64,000 bases of DNA from Puccinellia tenuiflora (GCA_012064385.1 QRDG01000816.1:938596-1002595), one strand, 5' to 3'; shown: positions 44,686-56,648, counted from the first letter of the stretch. Notes: generated by a model from the letters alone, not told the origin. Numbers and translations are program-made.

Positions 44686-45932
44686 AGAATCACCACCACC
44701 ACTTCCACCTTTCAGGCCTTTGGGAGAGCAAAACTTTATGCAATACATGTAATTTATGCAAGAGACTCAGAATAAGTTTATGGCGGAACTGATGGGCTAG
44801 ATTGGAAATGCTAGAGGTCCTGAAGCCAAGACGTCCAGTTTGTCAGATTTCTTAAACACCAAGGCTCTACCTTTTGCAACAGTGCCTGAACCAATGGATG
44901 TCGAAGATTGGCTAACCGACACGGAGAGGAAGCTGAAGGCGTTAGGCGCCAATGATGAGGAAAAGGTGCGTTATGCAACCCACCTTCTGACTGGACCAGC
45001 CGCATCTTGGTGGGAAAACGAGGTGATTCTGCAACCACCGGAGAAGGTGTTCACTTGGGAGGAGTTCAAGGAGAAGTTCCGAGAGTATCATGTATCGGAA
45101 AGTGTTAAGGAGTTGAAGAGGCGGGAATTCGAGGATCTTCAACAAGGTTATCCAATGATGAGGTACATCAAGGAGTTCAGTAAACTATCTCGCTATGCGT
45201 CGGATGAGGTGAACACTGATGCCAACAGGGTTAAAAGGTTCCTAAGGGGATTGGATCCATATGCGGCAATGCAACTGAAAATGACCAAGCCAAGGAATTT
45301 CCAGGAATTGATGAATTCGACAATCACCTGGGAAAATGACTACAAGGTGGTTCAAATGAGCCGACAGAAGAAGGAGAAAACTAAGGCCAAGAAGTTTCAA
45401 CCTAACAGGTCCACTCCCAACTTGAGTTTCAAGCTAGAATCCAACCGGGTGGAGCACCGGCTAATCGTGGAGCGTTCAATCCAAAGAGAAGAATCATGCC
45501 ACAACTGCAGGATTCCTGGTCATGTCAAAAGCGAATGCAGGAAACCCAAGATTGTTTGTTTTGGATGTGGTCAAGAAGGACATGTCAAGCCAGATTGTCC
45601 TAATAAGCCAGCTGGATGAGGTTTCAACCGAGGTAGAGGTAAACCTGGAGGAAATGGTGGACCATCAGCTGGAGGAGGAGGTAATGGAAAGAATAACAAT
45701 GGCAAGAGGGGAAGGTCTTTTGGAAAGCTGAACTGCACATCTTTGGAGGAGGCCGACACCTCGGAAACTGCTATGCTGGGTACGCTCGGCATTCGTACTC
45801 ATCCTGGCAAAGTTCTATTTGATACTGGTGCTACAAATTCTTTCATATCCAGTGAGTTTGTTGATAACTATGGGATAAGTTGTGTGCCGTTAGACCGCCC
45901 CATTCCGGTTATGACAGCTGGGGTACGCTATT
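44686..45932 (+). pseudogene. Chromovirus gag and protease fragment with three in-frame stops
   Basis: One frame runs from about 44730 to 45920, broken by TAA (44750), TAG (44798) and TGA (45617). The longest clean part is 44840-45619. Gag features: PEPMDVEDWLTDTERKLKAL, ASWWENEVILQ, FTWEEFKEKFREYHVSE and two zinc knuckles (CHNCRIPGHVKSEC, CFGCGQEGHVKPDC). After a Gly/Arg-rich linker the aspartic protease begins, with VLFDTGATNSFIS (catalytic DTG). It is typical of a chromovirus but a different copy from the pol at 28150. It is flanked on the left by E3a and on the right by E1, both inserted into it. Confidence 0.88.
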
Positions 45933-46557
45933 TGTTGTGGTGGCGTCAATGACATATCCATAAAAGATGGAAAAGATTGTGGGACAAGGCAACGATGGTG
46001 CTCACGCGGTATTGGGATACAAGCACTGCAAACACAGAGATGTACCCAGGTTCAGGGCCCTCGTGATGAGGAAAACCCCTACGTCCTGCCTTGCTACTCT
46101 CTATTCCTAGATCATGAACAAACGGGCTACAATGATGCTCCTGGAGCTGTTCGTGGTGCGTTACGGCTAGGGGACTTAGCCGGACGGTGGTTGTGTTGCG
46201 TGGGTCTCCCATCCTACCAAGCATGCCCCTCGCAGGAGGCACTACCCCGCCTTATAAAGTCAGCGGGCTAGGGTTAGGGTTTACAGGGAGATTACATTTG
46301 TGTCCCTATGATGTCATCTAAAGTACAATCCGGCTTCAGCTGGATCATCATGACGTGTAGGGGAGGCGCCCGACAGGAGACGTTGCCGGTCTCCTCTTCC
46401 TGGCCCACTTGTACTTGTTTGTCGGTGGTTGGGTCCGTCTTGACCTCCAGCTAGCCGGATGACGGCATCCGCCTTGATTGGACCGGCTTGGCACAACCGG
46501 CTTGGTGCCTTTGTTGATTGTCTATCTTATGGGTACATGGGGTTCATATCCCCAACA
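45933..46557 (-). repeat. E1 3' LTR (625 bp)
   Basis: On the minus strand it runs TGTTGGGGATATGAACCCC ... CACCACAACA (TGTTG/CAACA inverted ends), immediately preceded by CTCGGGGGCTAG, a polypurine-like tract. That tract shows the element interior lies to the right, so this is the 3' LTR of a minus-strand element. The TATA region GACTTTATAAGGC is complementary to about 46249-46260. Left flank CTATT; the partner 5' LTR is not in the window. Confidence 0.8.
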
Positions 46558-46813
46558 CTAGCCCCCGAGGTCGTGGGGTCTTGAATGCTTGCAGGGAAGG
46601 CTTCACGAACTTCCCCCATCTTTAGTTGTCTCTCGTTGCGGATGCCGGAGTCCGGCTGTGAGTAGCAGGCTTGATGCTCGAGGTGTCGATGGTGGTCAGT
46701 TCGGCTCCATGTCGCCGGCTTCCGAAGACCTTGATTGCTCCGCCTTGCCGTCTTTAATGTCTGGGCCGTGGCTGACGTCAGCCACGTTCCCACGTCCCAT
46801 CGGCTTCGGCGTG
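46558..46813 (-). other. E1 internal sequence next to its polypurine tract
   Basis: Begins CTAGCCCCCGAGG on the plus strand (the PPT complement). Non-coding on both strands; short frames are not credible. Confidence 0.55.
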
Positions 46814-47366
46814 TGTCGTGGTGGTGCACGGACAGATGCCATATAGGCTTAAGGTGGGGCCGATTGGACGCTGGAGGTACCGGGGAGGGCTTGCACGTGA
46901 AGACATACACACTCGAACACACACACACACACACACGGTTTTACCCAGGTTCGGGCCTCTCGTGAGGAGATAACACCCCTACTCCTACTTGTCTGATCTA
47001 TATATGTGGGTTACAACTGAGTTACAAGCTGCTCCTTGAGCTGTGTGGGAAAGAACTAAGAGCTTTGGGCTCTCTACCGAGTCTCGGAGCTCTCTACCGA
47101 GTCTCGGAAAGGCTATGTGGCTCTCCTGCTAGCTCTCAAGGAACGACCAAGTGTTTATCCAGCGTCTGGGTATGCGTCCCCGTAAGAGGAGCCCCTGGTG
47201 CTCGTTATATAGGGAAACCCAGTGTACAGAGTTAGGGCTGACGTTTGTGCTGGCGTAGGCAGCACTGTGGCCACGCCGGGGTCTCTGACTGCTTCCGTCA
47301 CCCTTGCGTGGCATGTCCAGTTCATCAACTCCTGTGCACTGCTCCGCCGTACTACATAGGTCAGCA
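46814..47366 (-). repeat. Candidate solo LTR nested in E1
   Basis: TGTCGTGGTGGTGCACGG opens it on the plus strand, and the segment TTACCCAGGTTCGGGC with a CCTC-TCGT-GAGG stem-loop (46956-46967) matches the layout of the E1 and E3 LTRs. GCGTG occurs at 46809-46813 and again at 47367-47371, just after a CA end, consistent with a 5-bp TSD. An (AC)10 run lies at 46917-46936. The right border rests mainly on the TSD. Confidence 0.5.
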
Positions 47367-47504
47367 GCGTGGAGGTCTGACTGCCCATGCTACCACCGAG
47401 TCAAGGAGTTGGCAGCACGTCCTGTCCTGCCAGTGGCAGGCCCCCTGCCCCGTGACTGTAGGGACAAGACGTACGCCACGACCAACGCCGAGATAGAGCT
47501 TCAT

Positions 47505-50500
47505 TGTGGCGCCCTTGCTTAGAAAAGCAATGACACATCGTGAAATATGCTATTCCCTGGATCGAGTATGGATAGCAATTCACAAATAGATGTAATACCA
47601 TGCATCAATGTCAAATAATTATTACATCGCAAGATCCATAAATAAAATATTCTTTACAAATTGCATAGCCAAAGGCTAGCTTGAATGCAAAGTTTGGCAG
47701 CGGAAACATAAGTAGCACAGAGAGCTTCATCATCTTCATGTGCCACTGGCATACATGTTGGTTGCAAGCTCGAAAGGTAGACGTCCTCACTCTTCATCGT
47801 AAAAACCTGCAACATTAACATTGCAGCCCAGGGAATTTGGGTCAATACCTTGTGACAGGCTGGCAAGTGATACTTTGGTGGAATATAGAATGGCATGACT
47901 AATACTACATGCTTATATGGCTGGTGGAGTTCAAGGCTATTGCGTAAAGCAAATTTTGTCCTACTTTTCATAAACATCGTATTCTCAACTTTTCAATATG
48001 AGACACACCCATGGAACGCATCCAAGGTCTCATATACCCGAGTTCACCCATCAAATTTTATTATGAAATTGGAATGAGGAGATTTTCCATCGACATCCTT
48101 GTCCAGCTGCTCAGAATTGTCCGTAACCGGGGACACGGCTATGATCATAGTTTTACACTCTCGAGAGGTTGTGCACTTTCACCACGAGACTCCATCAACC
48201 CATTCTGTCCTTGACCTTCTTGAAGTGAAAAGGAAAGGTGAAGATGAAGACGAGACCTTTGGGAACCAGTCCCCTGTTCGTCAGACAGACCCATACAAGA
48301 CATTCATCCGCTGAGAACTGTCGGAATCAGGTTCCTAGAACTTACTTAGTCAAGGCAGAGCCATAATACCAAGTGGCTGCACTGGAAGCAATCTAAACTT
48401 GGAGTGACTTAAATCTCTTTGTTCCTGGGTGGCCGTTCGCAAGTGCACGTACTCAGGTTCACACCATGAAAATGGGCCTGAGCAGCCACTCAACTTTGAC
48501 CACCAATAGAGCAAGACCAATTGCCACCCAGGTAGTTCATTAACTTAGTATAGTTTTTATCCTTTCATACTACAATAAAACATTTCAGCATAGCAGTTCT
48601 AACTTCTACCAAGTGAATGGGTTCCTAAATCAACATGAATAAAGGGTGATATACTAAACAGGTCTGCATAGCAATATAGTAGTACACCTATCATGCATAC
48701 TACTGAAATAGTCTACCATGCAAATATAATAAAATAGTAGGTCTTTCATGAAAGGTTGTATGCACTTGCCTTTTGGAACTTGTCGTTGCTCACACACTCT
48801 TTTTCAACGTAGCTCAAAGCTCTCCGTTAAATCTATACAATGCAAACAATTGACAATAAGCAACAATACAACAATCAAATAAACAAACATAACAACAAAC
48901 ATGGATAGAAACAGACATATCTTGGTTGGGGGTCCAAGTTTCAATACATGATCCCATATGCAAAAAGAATCAATGTATTAAGGTTTGGGGTTTGCCATTT
49001 GGGTCCAGGGTTGGCCTGAAATCAAATTTGAATAGGTTGAAGGGTTGTTTCAAAGGTTGTAGGGATTGGTCTTGATCAGAGTGATCACACAAAAGAGTTG
49101 GTCAAAAGAGTTTTAAAAACATTCTGTAACTATAGTTTGCAAAACATTAACATTTAAATGGCCTTTGGCACACTTTCAATGTTTATGTTTCAAAAGGTGC
49201 TAGCTTAGCATGGTTTTGGTCTTCTCTGGACAGATACAAATATTTGAAGAAATTTTCTAAAAGAAAACAAATTAAAAGGATTTATAGAAATAAAACTATA
49301 TCAGAAATACTCCAAATTGAGTTTCTGATTTTGAAATCATTTTAAAACTACCAAAAATTAATTATAATAGTGGGATCATGTCATGCATGTTCCAAGGTTT
49401 CCAGAAATATTTTATTTGCAAAATTTGGACTTATAGATTTAAAACTATGTCAATTTTACTCAAATGACTCATTTGAAATTAGAATAAATTTGGATTTGTT
49501 ACACTGAAAACTAACAGTGCCAAAAGATTCTACAAGTCCAGAGCTTTTCAAAAAGATAAAGTTTGCTAAATTTGGCCAAAGGGTTTAAAAGTTATGAAGG
49601 TTTGAAGTTATAGGGTCTATTCTGCAAAAAGGCCATTTTAAATCTATTCGGAAAAAAAACCCAGAAAAAGGCGGGCCACGCGGCGGGCTGTGATTGGTCG
49701 GGCTTGGCTTGAGCCGGGCTTGAGCCGCGGCTACGGCTCGGCTAAGCCGTACCGGTTCGGTCGGCTCGATCTAATCGAGGCCGTCGGAAGCAGATCGGAC
49801 GGTGCAGGTGTTAGGGTTTCTCACCCCGGCGGCGGGGGTCACCGGAGACAGGGGAGACGGCGGCGGGTGGCTCGGGCGTGGATGCGCTAGTCGCTTCGGT
49901 GCTTCCCCGAGACGGTGGAGTCGGCGAAGAGGCGCGGCACGACACCGCGAGGTCGATGGCGTGCTTGGCGGGCTCGATGCCGTCTTGTATTAGCGGCGGA
50001 GCAAGGACGAAGTGGCGGTGGCGGACGGTGACCGTCGGGTCGACCACGGACTCGACGATGGGGCTGCAAGAAAAATCAAGGAAGGGGTCAGGTAGGTCCG
50101 CGAGGGCACGGAGAGGAGAAAGCGACCAAAAGGAGACGGAGGGGACCTTCGGTGTCGTCGGAAAAGGAGAATACACGGCGGCGGCCGTGCGGACTCCGGC
50201 GAGCGATTTTAGCGGCCTGGGGGCACGAATTGGAGGGGGACAAGAGGGCAAAGAGAGAGGGTGTCGTGGGCTTCAAGGGGGAGGGTTCGGTGTGTCGATC
50301 CATGCCCCGAAACGCTCGCAATCAACACGAGAAAAATCGAGTTGAAACGGCCGTCGACGGGTTGATGAGGATGACATCATATAACGTCATCAATTTGTTT
50401 TTTTTTTTCATTTCTTTATTTTTCTGTTTTCTTTTATAGATTTTGATCGAAGGCTCCAAATCAAGTCAAATAAATTTGTAAAATTTTGTAAAATTCCAAA

Positions 50501-51036
50501 TATTCAAAATAGACATTTAGGAAATGTTTTTGGTCAAAACAAAATTACCAAAATACCCTTTTAGTAAAATTTGCCTTATATGGCTATTTGGGGAAACTTA
50601 AAGTAAGGGTTTATAAATACCAAAATCATTTAAATAAAAACTAGAGAATTAATATGAGTAATATCATTCAAAATGATAACTCATTTTCGTAATTAAAGAT
50701 AGTTTAAGATAAAACATTTTATAAAACAAAGATTGGAAAGATGTTTAAATCATTTTCTCAAATAGTTTAGGGTTTATAATGTCCCCATATTCTTTATTTT
50801 AAAACCAAATATCCAAGTGGAAGTACTATTTGAAAACTCATCTAAATAATTTATTTCCAAAACATTAAAGTTGAGATTTGAAGATAAAGGAATATTTAAT
50901 TTAAAATATAAGTTTGAAGATGTCAAAACAATCTTCTATAAAAGCTTTTCTTGATTTTTGGAGACTTTGTTTAATTATTAACAAAAGTTTTAAATTTTTG
51001 TGATTTTTAAAACATTCCAAAATTTGGGATGTTACA
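47505..51036 (-). repeat. Solo LTR of a Ty3/gypsy element, 3.5 kb, with perfect TSD
   Basis: The minus strand starts TGTAACATCCCAAATTTTGG (ending at 51036 on the plus strand) and closes GGGCGCCACA (47505-47514). TTCAT flanks it on both sides (47500-47504 and 51037-51041). No PBS, gag, pol or second LTR is attached, so recombination between two LTRs probably removed the interior. Frames inside (for example 49811-50251, minus) reflect a GC-rich segment at 49690-50350 and are not genes. Confidence 0.85.
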
Positions 51037-51041
51037 TTCAT

Positions 51042-51840
51042 TCCTCCTGATCCGTCATAGGCATGCCAGACATTTCCTAACTCGGTTTCTCCTCTCCTGC
51101 ACATAAGAACAACAAAGGAGATCCCGACATATAGAACACATGATCCGACATAGGGCTATGTCGGTAAGCCCTTACCCGGTTGACCCCGAATAAACCCATG
51201 TGCATGTCGGTTTATCATTGACTCGGTCAACTCCGAGTCGAAGCTTATTTCACCATAATGACCCATCTCGGGGCCTGCCCCCCGACATTAGTCCCCGAAG
51301 CTGGCGCGGTCCTGCAGCCTCGGATGGAGGGCCACGGCAGGTTTACCCGAAAACCAGCATTCTTACTTGATTACCGACATCACATACGTAGGCAAACCAT
51401 TTATATGTCGGAAAGCAGATTCGCCTCCATCATGATATTCGACTTAATGTCGGATCATTCCGACTCACAGGAAGAACCCTCGGCTCCTCCGAGTCATTGG
51501 TTCCTCTACGTGGCAGAGCAACTCTGCTTAACGCCTTGGTTCTTGTGCACGGATGGACGTGCCACTGGCACGCACGCCACTTGCGTCATGCCGGTCGCCT
51601 CGGAGACTGTGCGCACGCAAGCACTCAAGTGCGGTGGACCGCACCGCTCGCGTCGCCTTGGGTCCTGCCCGATCAGGTGTACCGCTCAGAGCCGTTGGCT
51701 CCCTGTAACCCATCGTGGGGTGGATCGTGCGGCAGTTAAGCCGCTAAGGAGATCGTGGCGGGGATCGTGGGGCGGTAACTACCCGTCCGTTACGGGATCG
51801 TGCGCAGAAAATCAAGCGCCAACGATCTCCTCAAATCGCC
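51042..51840 (+). other. E1 interior upstream of the antisense gene
   Basis: Contains ATTAGTCCCCGAAGC (complement of another polypurine-like motif, about 51290) and several TCGG/CCGA-rich stretches. The open frame at 51258-51845 has no recognised domain. It probably holds the promoter of the gene starting near 51870. Confidence 0.45.
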
Positions 51841-51849
51841 CATAAATAG
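51841..51849 (+). promoter_or_regulatory. TATA-like box of E1 antisense gene
   Basis: CGCCCATAAATAGTAGG, followed by a CT-rich leader and a GT-AG intron (52034-52338) in the 5' UTR. This places transcription start near 51870-51880. Confidence 0.5.
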
Positions 51850-52360
51850 TAGGGGAGAGGGCGCTGTTTCCCCCCTCCGCATTCATTCGTGCCTTCCTTC
51901 TTCTTCCTCTTTCTCTCCAGCGCGCAGAGCACAAGCAACACCGCACGCCACCGCGCACAGCACCGCCGCTGCTCGCACCCACGCACCAACGCCGCCGACG
52001 CACAGCGCCGCCGCCGTACGCCGCGACACCGCGGTAAGATTTCCTCTTCTTCTTTCTTGCTCACTAGCATCTTGCCTCCATCGGTGCCCTCTGTTCTTGT
52101 TCTTCCTCCTGCTCTTCCTCTATTTTTTATCGCGGCGACGCATCGGGCGCCGCCGGTGAGTTTGTGGTCGTAGATGCGGTTCTCCACCGGTGGACTAGCC
52201 TCCGTAGCATTGTTTCTTCCTTTTCTCTTTTTCTTGTTTCGCACTTAGATCTCTCTTCACTGCCGCTTGCTATTCTTCCTCCTTAGTTACCTTTCTCTGT
52301 GATGAAGTTGATCTCACCGCTGGTGACCCCTTTTTCAGATTTCTGCAACCTTTCGCCGAC

Positions 52361-55300
52361 ATGTCGGACAACCCCAACCTCGAGGTGGTAGAGGTAGAAG
52401 AAGGAGTTGCGGAGGAGTCCACCCGAGCCACCTGGGAAGGCTCCTATGTCGCCATAGCCGACATAGACTGGTTGATCCGGACTCGGCGGATCCCTACCGA
52501 GGTGGAATGTCGGCTTCCGGGTCCAGAGACATCGCCGGATATCAGGGAGGGAGAATATGTCGTCTTCATCGCGCATTTCGAGCGAGGATTCGGTCTACCC
52601 GCCAGCGCTTTCTTCCGCAACTTCCTCAACAAATTCGGCCTTCAACCTCATCAACTCCCGGCAAACGCCTTCACCACACTTTCAGCCTTCGTCTCCTTCA
52701 TGGAGGGTTATCTCGGCCTCTGGCCAACCGTCGAGGCGTGGTCCAAATACTTTCACTTTCGGAAACAAGTCGTTGCGAATCCTGATCATCCGGACGCACC
52801 CAAGGAAATGACTCAGTGCGGGGCCGCCACCATCGTACCTCGGCGCGGCTCCATCTTTCCCCGGGTCCAAGGGCTGGAGTCATGCCGGAAATGGCAGAGC
52901 TCCTTCTTCTACGTGAAGAACACAACCGAGGTTGACATGATCAACCTGCCGAGATTCTCCATCGGCCCCCCAACCGCGCAGCTCAACTGGGGGTACAACC
53001 CGACGGATAAAGATTTGGTGGTCAACCACATCCACTAGGTTGTCGAGCAGCTCAGGGACGAAGGAATTACTGCTGATGACCTGCTTGCGACTTTCATCAG
53101 CCGCCGGGTCCTGCCTCTCCAGCGCCGAGTCCACAAAATCTGCCACATGAGTGGCCCACTGGAACCGACCCGAGTGAGCACCGTCGAGCTGGACAACGAC
53201 CAGATCTGGCGGCTCATCAAAGCCATAGCCCGGACAAAGATGCCGGAGGCATGGGAATGGGGCAAAGAACCCCACAGCCGGAGCCACCTTCCACCGAGAG
53301 TAAGCACCTCCGCCGACATAACTTTTTTCACCGACATAAACTCTTATGTCGGTACAACTTTGTACTTGGTATTAATCATTTTCTGTCTCCACCATGCAGA
53401 GATTCGATCGGCAGCGGACAGAGGACGGAGAGAACCCCTCTGCCAACTGGGGTAAAGACCAGGTCGAAGCCGACTCAGAAGACCCGGACGACGAGGACAA
53501 CATGCCCATTCTCGACGTCGGCTCAATTCCTGCCACGGGTAAGACTCGTGCTTCCTCCCTCCGAGACTGGTCTGAGGATGAAGACGACGATTGTCGGGTT
53601 TTAGAGGTGTATGATCCTCTCCCCGTTGCATACTCATATCCGATGTCCCCGCCCTCAGCTGACTCGGACGAAGTGCTCGAGGTGGCACCCCTCGCCACAG
53701 GACCCAAGGGTGTAGCTCGGAAACGCCCAGCGGCCGCATCCGCAGATGCCGGAACCTCCGGCACCTCTGCCCCCGCGCAAAAGAAGCAGCGCGTGAAGAC
53801 CGTAGTGAAGCGCCAACGCCCTGTGTCCAAGGGGTAAGATCCCTTCTTGCCGACATAAACTCTTATAATTACTTACATTTCTCCTCTGGCCAACATACCT
53901 TGCTGTTTCGACTTTTCAGCATGGCTCCTCTGAAGGTTCCCACTACCGGGTCAACTGCCCGGGTCCCTCCAAGGACACCGACACCGCCTCGGCCGGACGA
54001 CACTCGGGTGCCAAGTCCACCAAGGATGAGTCCGGTTGCAGATACCTCGGCCCCGGGATCCGGAGCCGGTAACACAGACTTGGTCGAGGCCGCAACCTCG
54101 GCGCCCGACCAAGTGATGAATCTCGGAGCCACCTCTTCGGCTCCTGAGGTAGAACGGACCGAGGTCCAGCAGGACTCGGATCAGCCGAGACAGCAGCAGC
54201 AAGTGCAGCAGACTCGGCCGCAACCACCACCACCGCAGCAACAGATCCAGCCGCAACAGCCACAACAGCAGCAGCAAGTTCAGCCACCACCATCGCAACG
54301 GCAGCAGAAGCAGAAGCACCATCAACCTCCACCAGCGCAACAACAGCCAAAGCACAAGCCGCAGCCATCGCCATCAAAATCAAAATCTACATCAACAGCA
54401 AGGCCAGCAGCGCCACCGGCACAGCCGCAGCCACAGCAACAAACACCCAAGGCCCCAGTTCCTACAACTGGGGTGACAACTGGAAAGGCACGGGTGACAA
54501 CAGTGTCGGCTAACCCGGAACGGCAGTTAATTGTGCCACCAAGCAAAGGAGCAGCGATATCCGGCAGTATCCAGACCACCAGCTGGGGGTTTGGCCCCTT
54601 GCGAACCCTTAGCGGGAAAAGCTTGGGCTCCCTTGAGCACTACAACATGGATTGGAACGCCGCCGATTTGAGCGAAGTAAGCTCGAAGTCACCAGCGGGC
54701 CAAATCGTTTCTGAACACCCGGCGGGGCCGAGTCTGGTGGCACAAAAGATGTCCGCAGCGAAATCTGCCCTTCTCGCAACCGACCAAGCAACGGCGGTAA
54801 GTTGTGCCGAGTAAAGATAACTCGCCTTATTTTTCTTCTTAATGTAGATATCATCTATCCCCAGTCCCCGAGATTCGGGTCGAGTGACTGAGGCTTGCCC
54901 GAGTAAAGATGACTCGGTTGAATGAAGGTAACTCGGCCTGAATCTTCATCAACAATATTAACATTTCTTCTTTTCAGGCTTGCATGACCAAGCGCACACA
55001 ACTGCACTGCAAGCTGCTGCTGGAGCATAAAGCGCTCTCTGATAAGTTCAAGCTGCTCCGGGTCAAACTGGACCAAGTGGCTGACTCGGCGCTCAAGGCC
55101 GAAGGATTGGAGAAGCGGATCTCAGAAATCGAGAGTAAGCCATACTTTGCCTTTCAACTTGTACTTGCATTAGTTTCCTAATTCTGACATCAGCTACCTC
55201 GGCACAGCCGCACAGAAGGAGCGCGAGCTTGCGCACCAGGCTGAGCTGAAGAAAGAGCAGGAGGAGGTGTCTCGGCTGAAGGCCGAGCTGGAGAAATCTC

Positions 55301-55656
55301 GGGGCCAAGCCGCCGAGCTGGAAAAGACCGCCGCCACAGAGAAACAACTCCGAGAAGAGGAGACTCGGAAGCTCCAAGAATCTCTTGAAGAGTCCAAATC
55401 ACAGGCAACCTCGGCTGAGAGCGAGCTCCGAGCTCTGAAGGCCAAGATCGCACAGTGGCTGGTGGACATCTCCAGCATGAACTCCGAGATGGACAGTAAG
55501 CCCCCTTCCCCTTCTGCCTTTTTTCAATTTCTTACTTTTACCCTTGTGTGACTTACCTCGGCGTTAGCCATTCCCTACTCAGAACGCTTCCCCCACACCA
55601 AGGCTGCTGCGGACAAGAGCGCAAAGGGGCACCGGTTCAAGGAAATCCAAGATGGC
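52361..55656 (+). pseudogene. E1 antisense additional ORF: gypsy-type-transposon (PF04195-like) protein, spliced, 3' end lost
   Basis: Coding exons 52361-53299, 53400-53833, 53920-54796, 54978-55134, 55208-55495 and 55568-55656 join in frame with GT-AG borders. ATG gives MSDNPNLEVVEVEE. Residues about 30-220 (YVVFIAHFERGFGLPASAFF, AFTTLSAFVSFMEGYLGLWP, FRKW-like QSSFFYVKN) resemble the PF04195 'putative gypsy type transposon' family. An acidic segment and a QKKQRVKTVVKRQR nuclear-signal-like stretch follow, then a Gln/Pro-rich region (about 54180-54440), then a long coiled coil (KEQEEVSRLKAELEKSRGQA). One in-frame TAG at 53036-53038 interrupts exon 1, and the E3 LTR cuts the last exon at 55656. 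The gene runs opposite to E1. Function unknown. Confidence 0.75.
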
Positions 55657-56300
55657 TATCGTGGGGTTGTCACGGCAAGTTCTTCCTCGGGGGGATGAGT
55701 TCTGGGGCCATTGGTGATTGAAGTACGTAGGAACGGTTAATCTCGCCAGGGAATAGGGATTTACCCAGGTTCGGCCCCTCTGATTAGAGGTAAAGACCTA
55801 CTTCCTGCTTCTATGTTATTGCTCTTTACTAGATCTCGATTACAAGGACCCGTCTCCTACAATTTAGGAGCCGGCGCCTTCTCTCTGGTGGTTAGGGTTT
55901 CTCTGACTCGACTTGACCTCTTCTACTACGATCCAGGGCCCTCCTTATAAAGGTGGCGGGTCCCTAGGCTTACAATCTGTACCGAGTTCTACTCATATAC
56001 GGAGTCCTACTCTAGGCTTTGTCCTTCCAAACTAGAACTCCGGGTTGTACTTGGACTCCTTCTTTGGACGAGCCCCCTGATGGGGTCGCAGCATGGAAAA
56101 CAAAAATTTTCTACGCGGCAAAGCGGAATAAACCCCAAGGATCTAGATCGGCTTGGTCGGCTTGTCTCCACACGGGCCTTGGTCGGCTTGTCTCCAGCCC
56201 AGCCCATGTGACTTGTCTCGTAACTCGGCATTGGCCTTCTTTGTCTTGGCGGGTCTACTTTCCGGGTCCATGGGCCTACCTATAAAGTATCCCCCCATCA
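55657..56300 (-). repeat. E3b 3' LTR (644 bp)
   Basis: Same family as 44127-44685; the end base pair is mutated (TA instead of TG on the plus strand). On the minus strand it is preceded by AAATTCGGGGACTAC, the PPT, so the interior lies to the right. It carries about 85 extra bp (about 56079-56163), which begin TGATGGGGTCGCAGCATGG and include a second CTTGGTCGGCTTGTCTCC. It interrupts the last exon of the E1 antisense gene at 55656. Confidence 0.82.
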
Positions 56301-56648
56301 GTAGTCCCCGAATTTATCTTGGGTGCAGCTTTGTCGGCTTCCTCTGTCTTCTTGATTTTATTCCTGGTTCGACTCTTGGGGTCAACTCCTTCTGTCGACT
56401 CCTTCATTCCGAGTCACAGGCTCGGAAGTCGCTAGCTGCTAGCTCCAAGATGAATTCCTGCAATTAAAACACAATACACGTAAAATGAATCCACCTTCGC
56501 CTTTTGCACAAGTCCACCACTCTAGCCCTTTACGGTACTTGGCCGAGTCTGTGGCTATTCCTGTACACTAACTCTGAGGATTTTCAACTCTTTAAGTCAT
56601 AGGACTCGGCTTTCCGGAACAAGCCAGCTCTTCTTCCACTTCTGTAAC
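56301..56648 (-). other. E3b interior between its 3' LTR and the E2 insertion
   Basis: Starts with the PPT complement GTAGTCCCCGAATTT. Otherwise non-coding. The same interior resumes at 59279 after E2 and one copy of its TSD. Confidence 0.6.

Noticed and set aside
45928..46562. Solo-LTR status for 45933-46557 with a CTA-only partial TSD
   Set aside because: CTATT and CTAGC share only three bases, and the right side carries a polypurine tract and element interior, so it is better read as the 3' LTR of E1.
49690..50350. Gene-like GC-rich island inside the solo LTR
   Set aside because: Frames are short, overlap on both strands and sit within a 3.5-kb LTR bounded by a perfect TSD.
51800..52244. 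Frames on both strands around 52 kb as separate small genes
   Set aside because: They lie in the leader and first intron of the E1 antisense gene, where CT- and GCC-rich sequence leaves several frames open by chance.
53943..54383. Minus-strand Ala/Val and Leu/Trp-rich frames (also 53951-54355)
   Set aside because: Complement of the CAG/CCA repeats that encode the Gln/Pro-rich region of the plus-strand gene.
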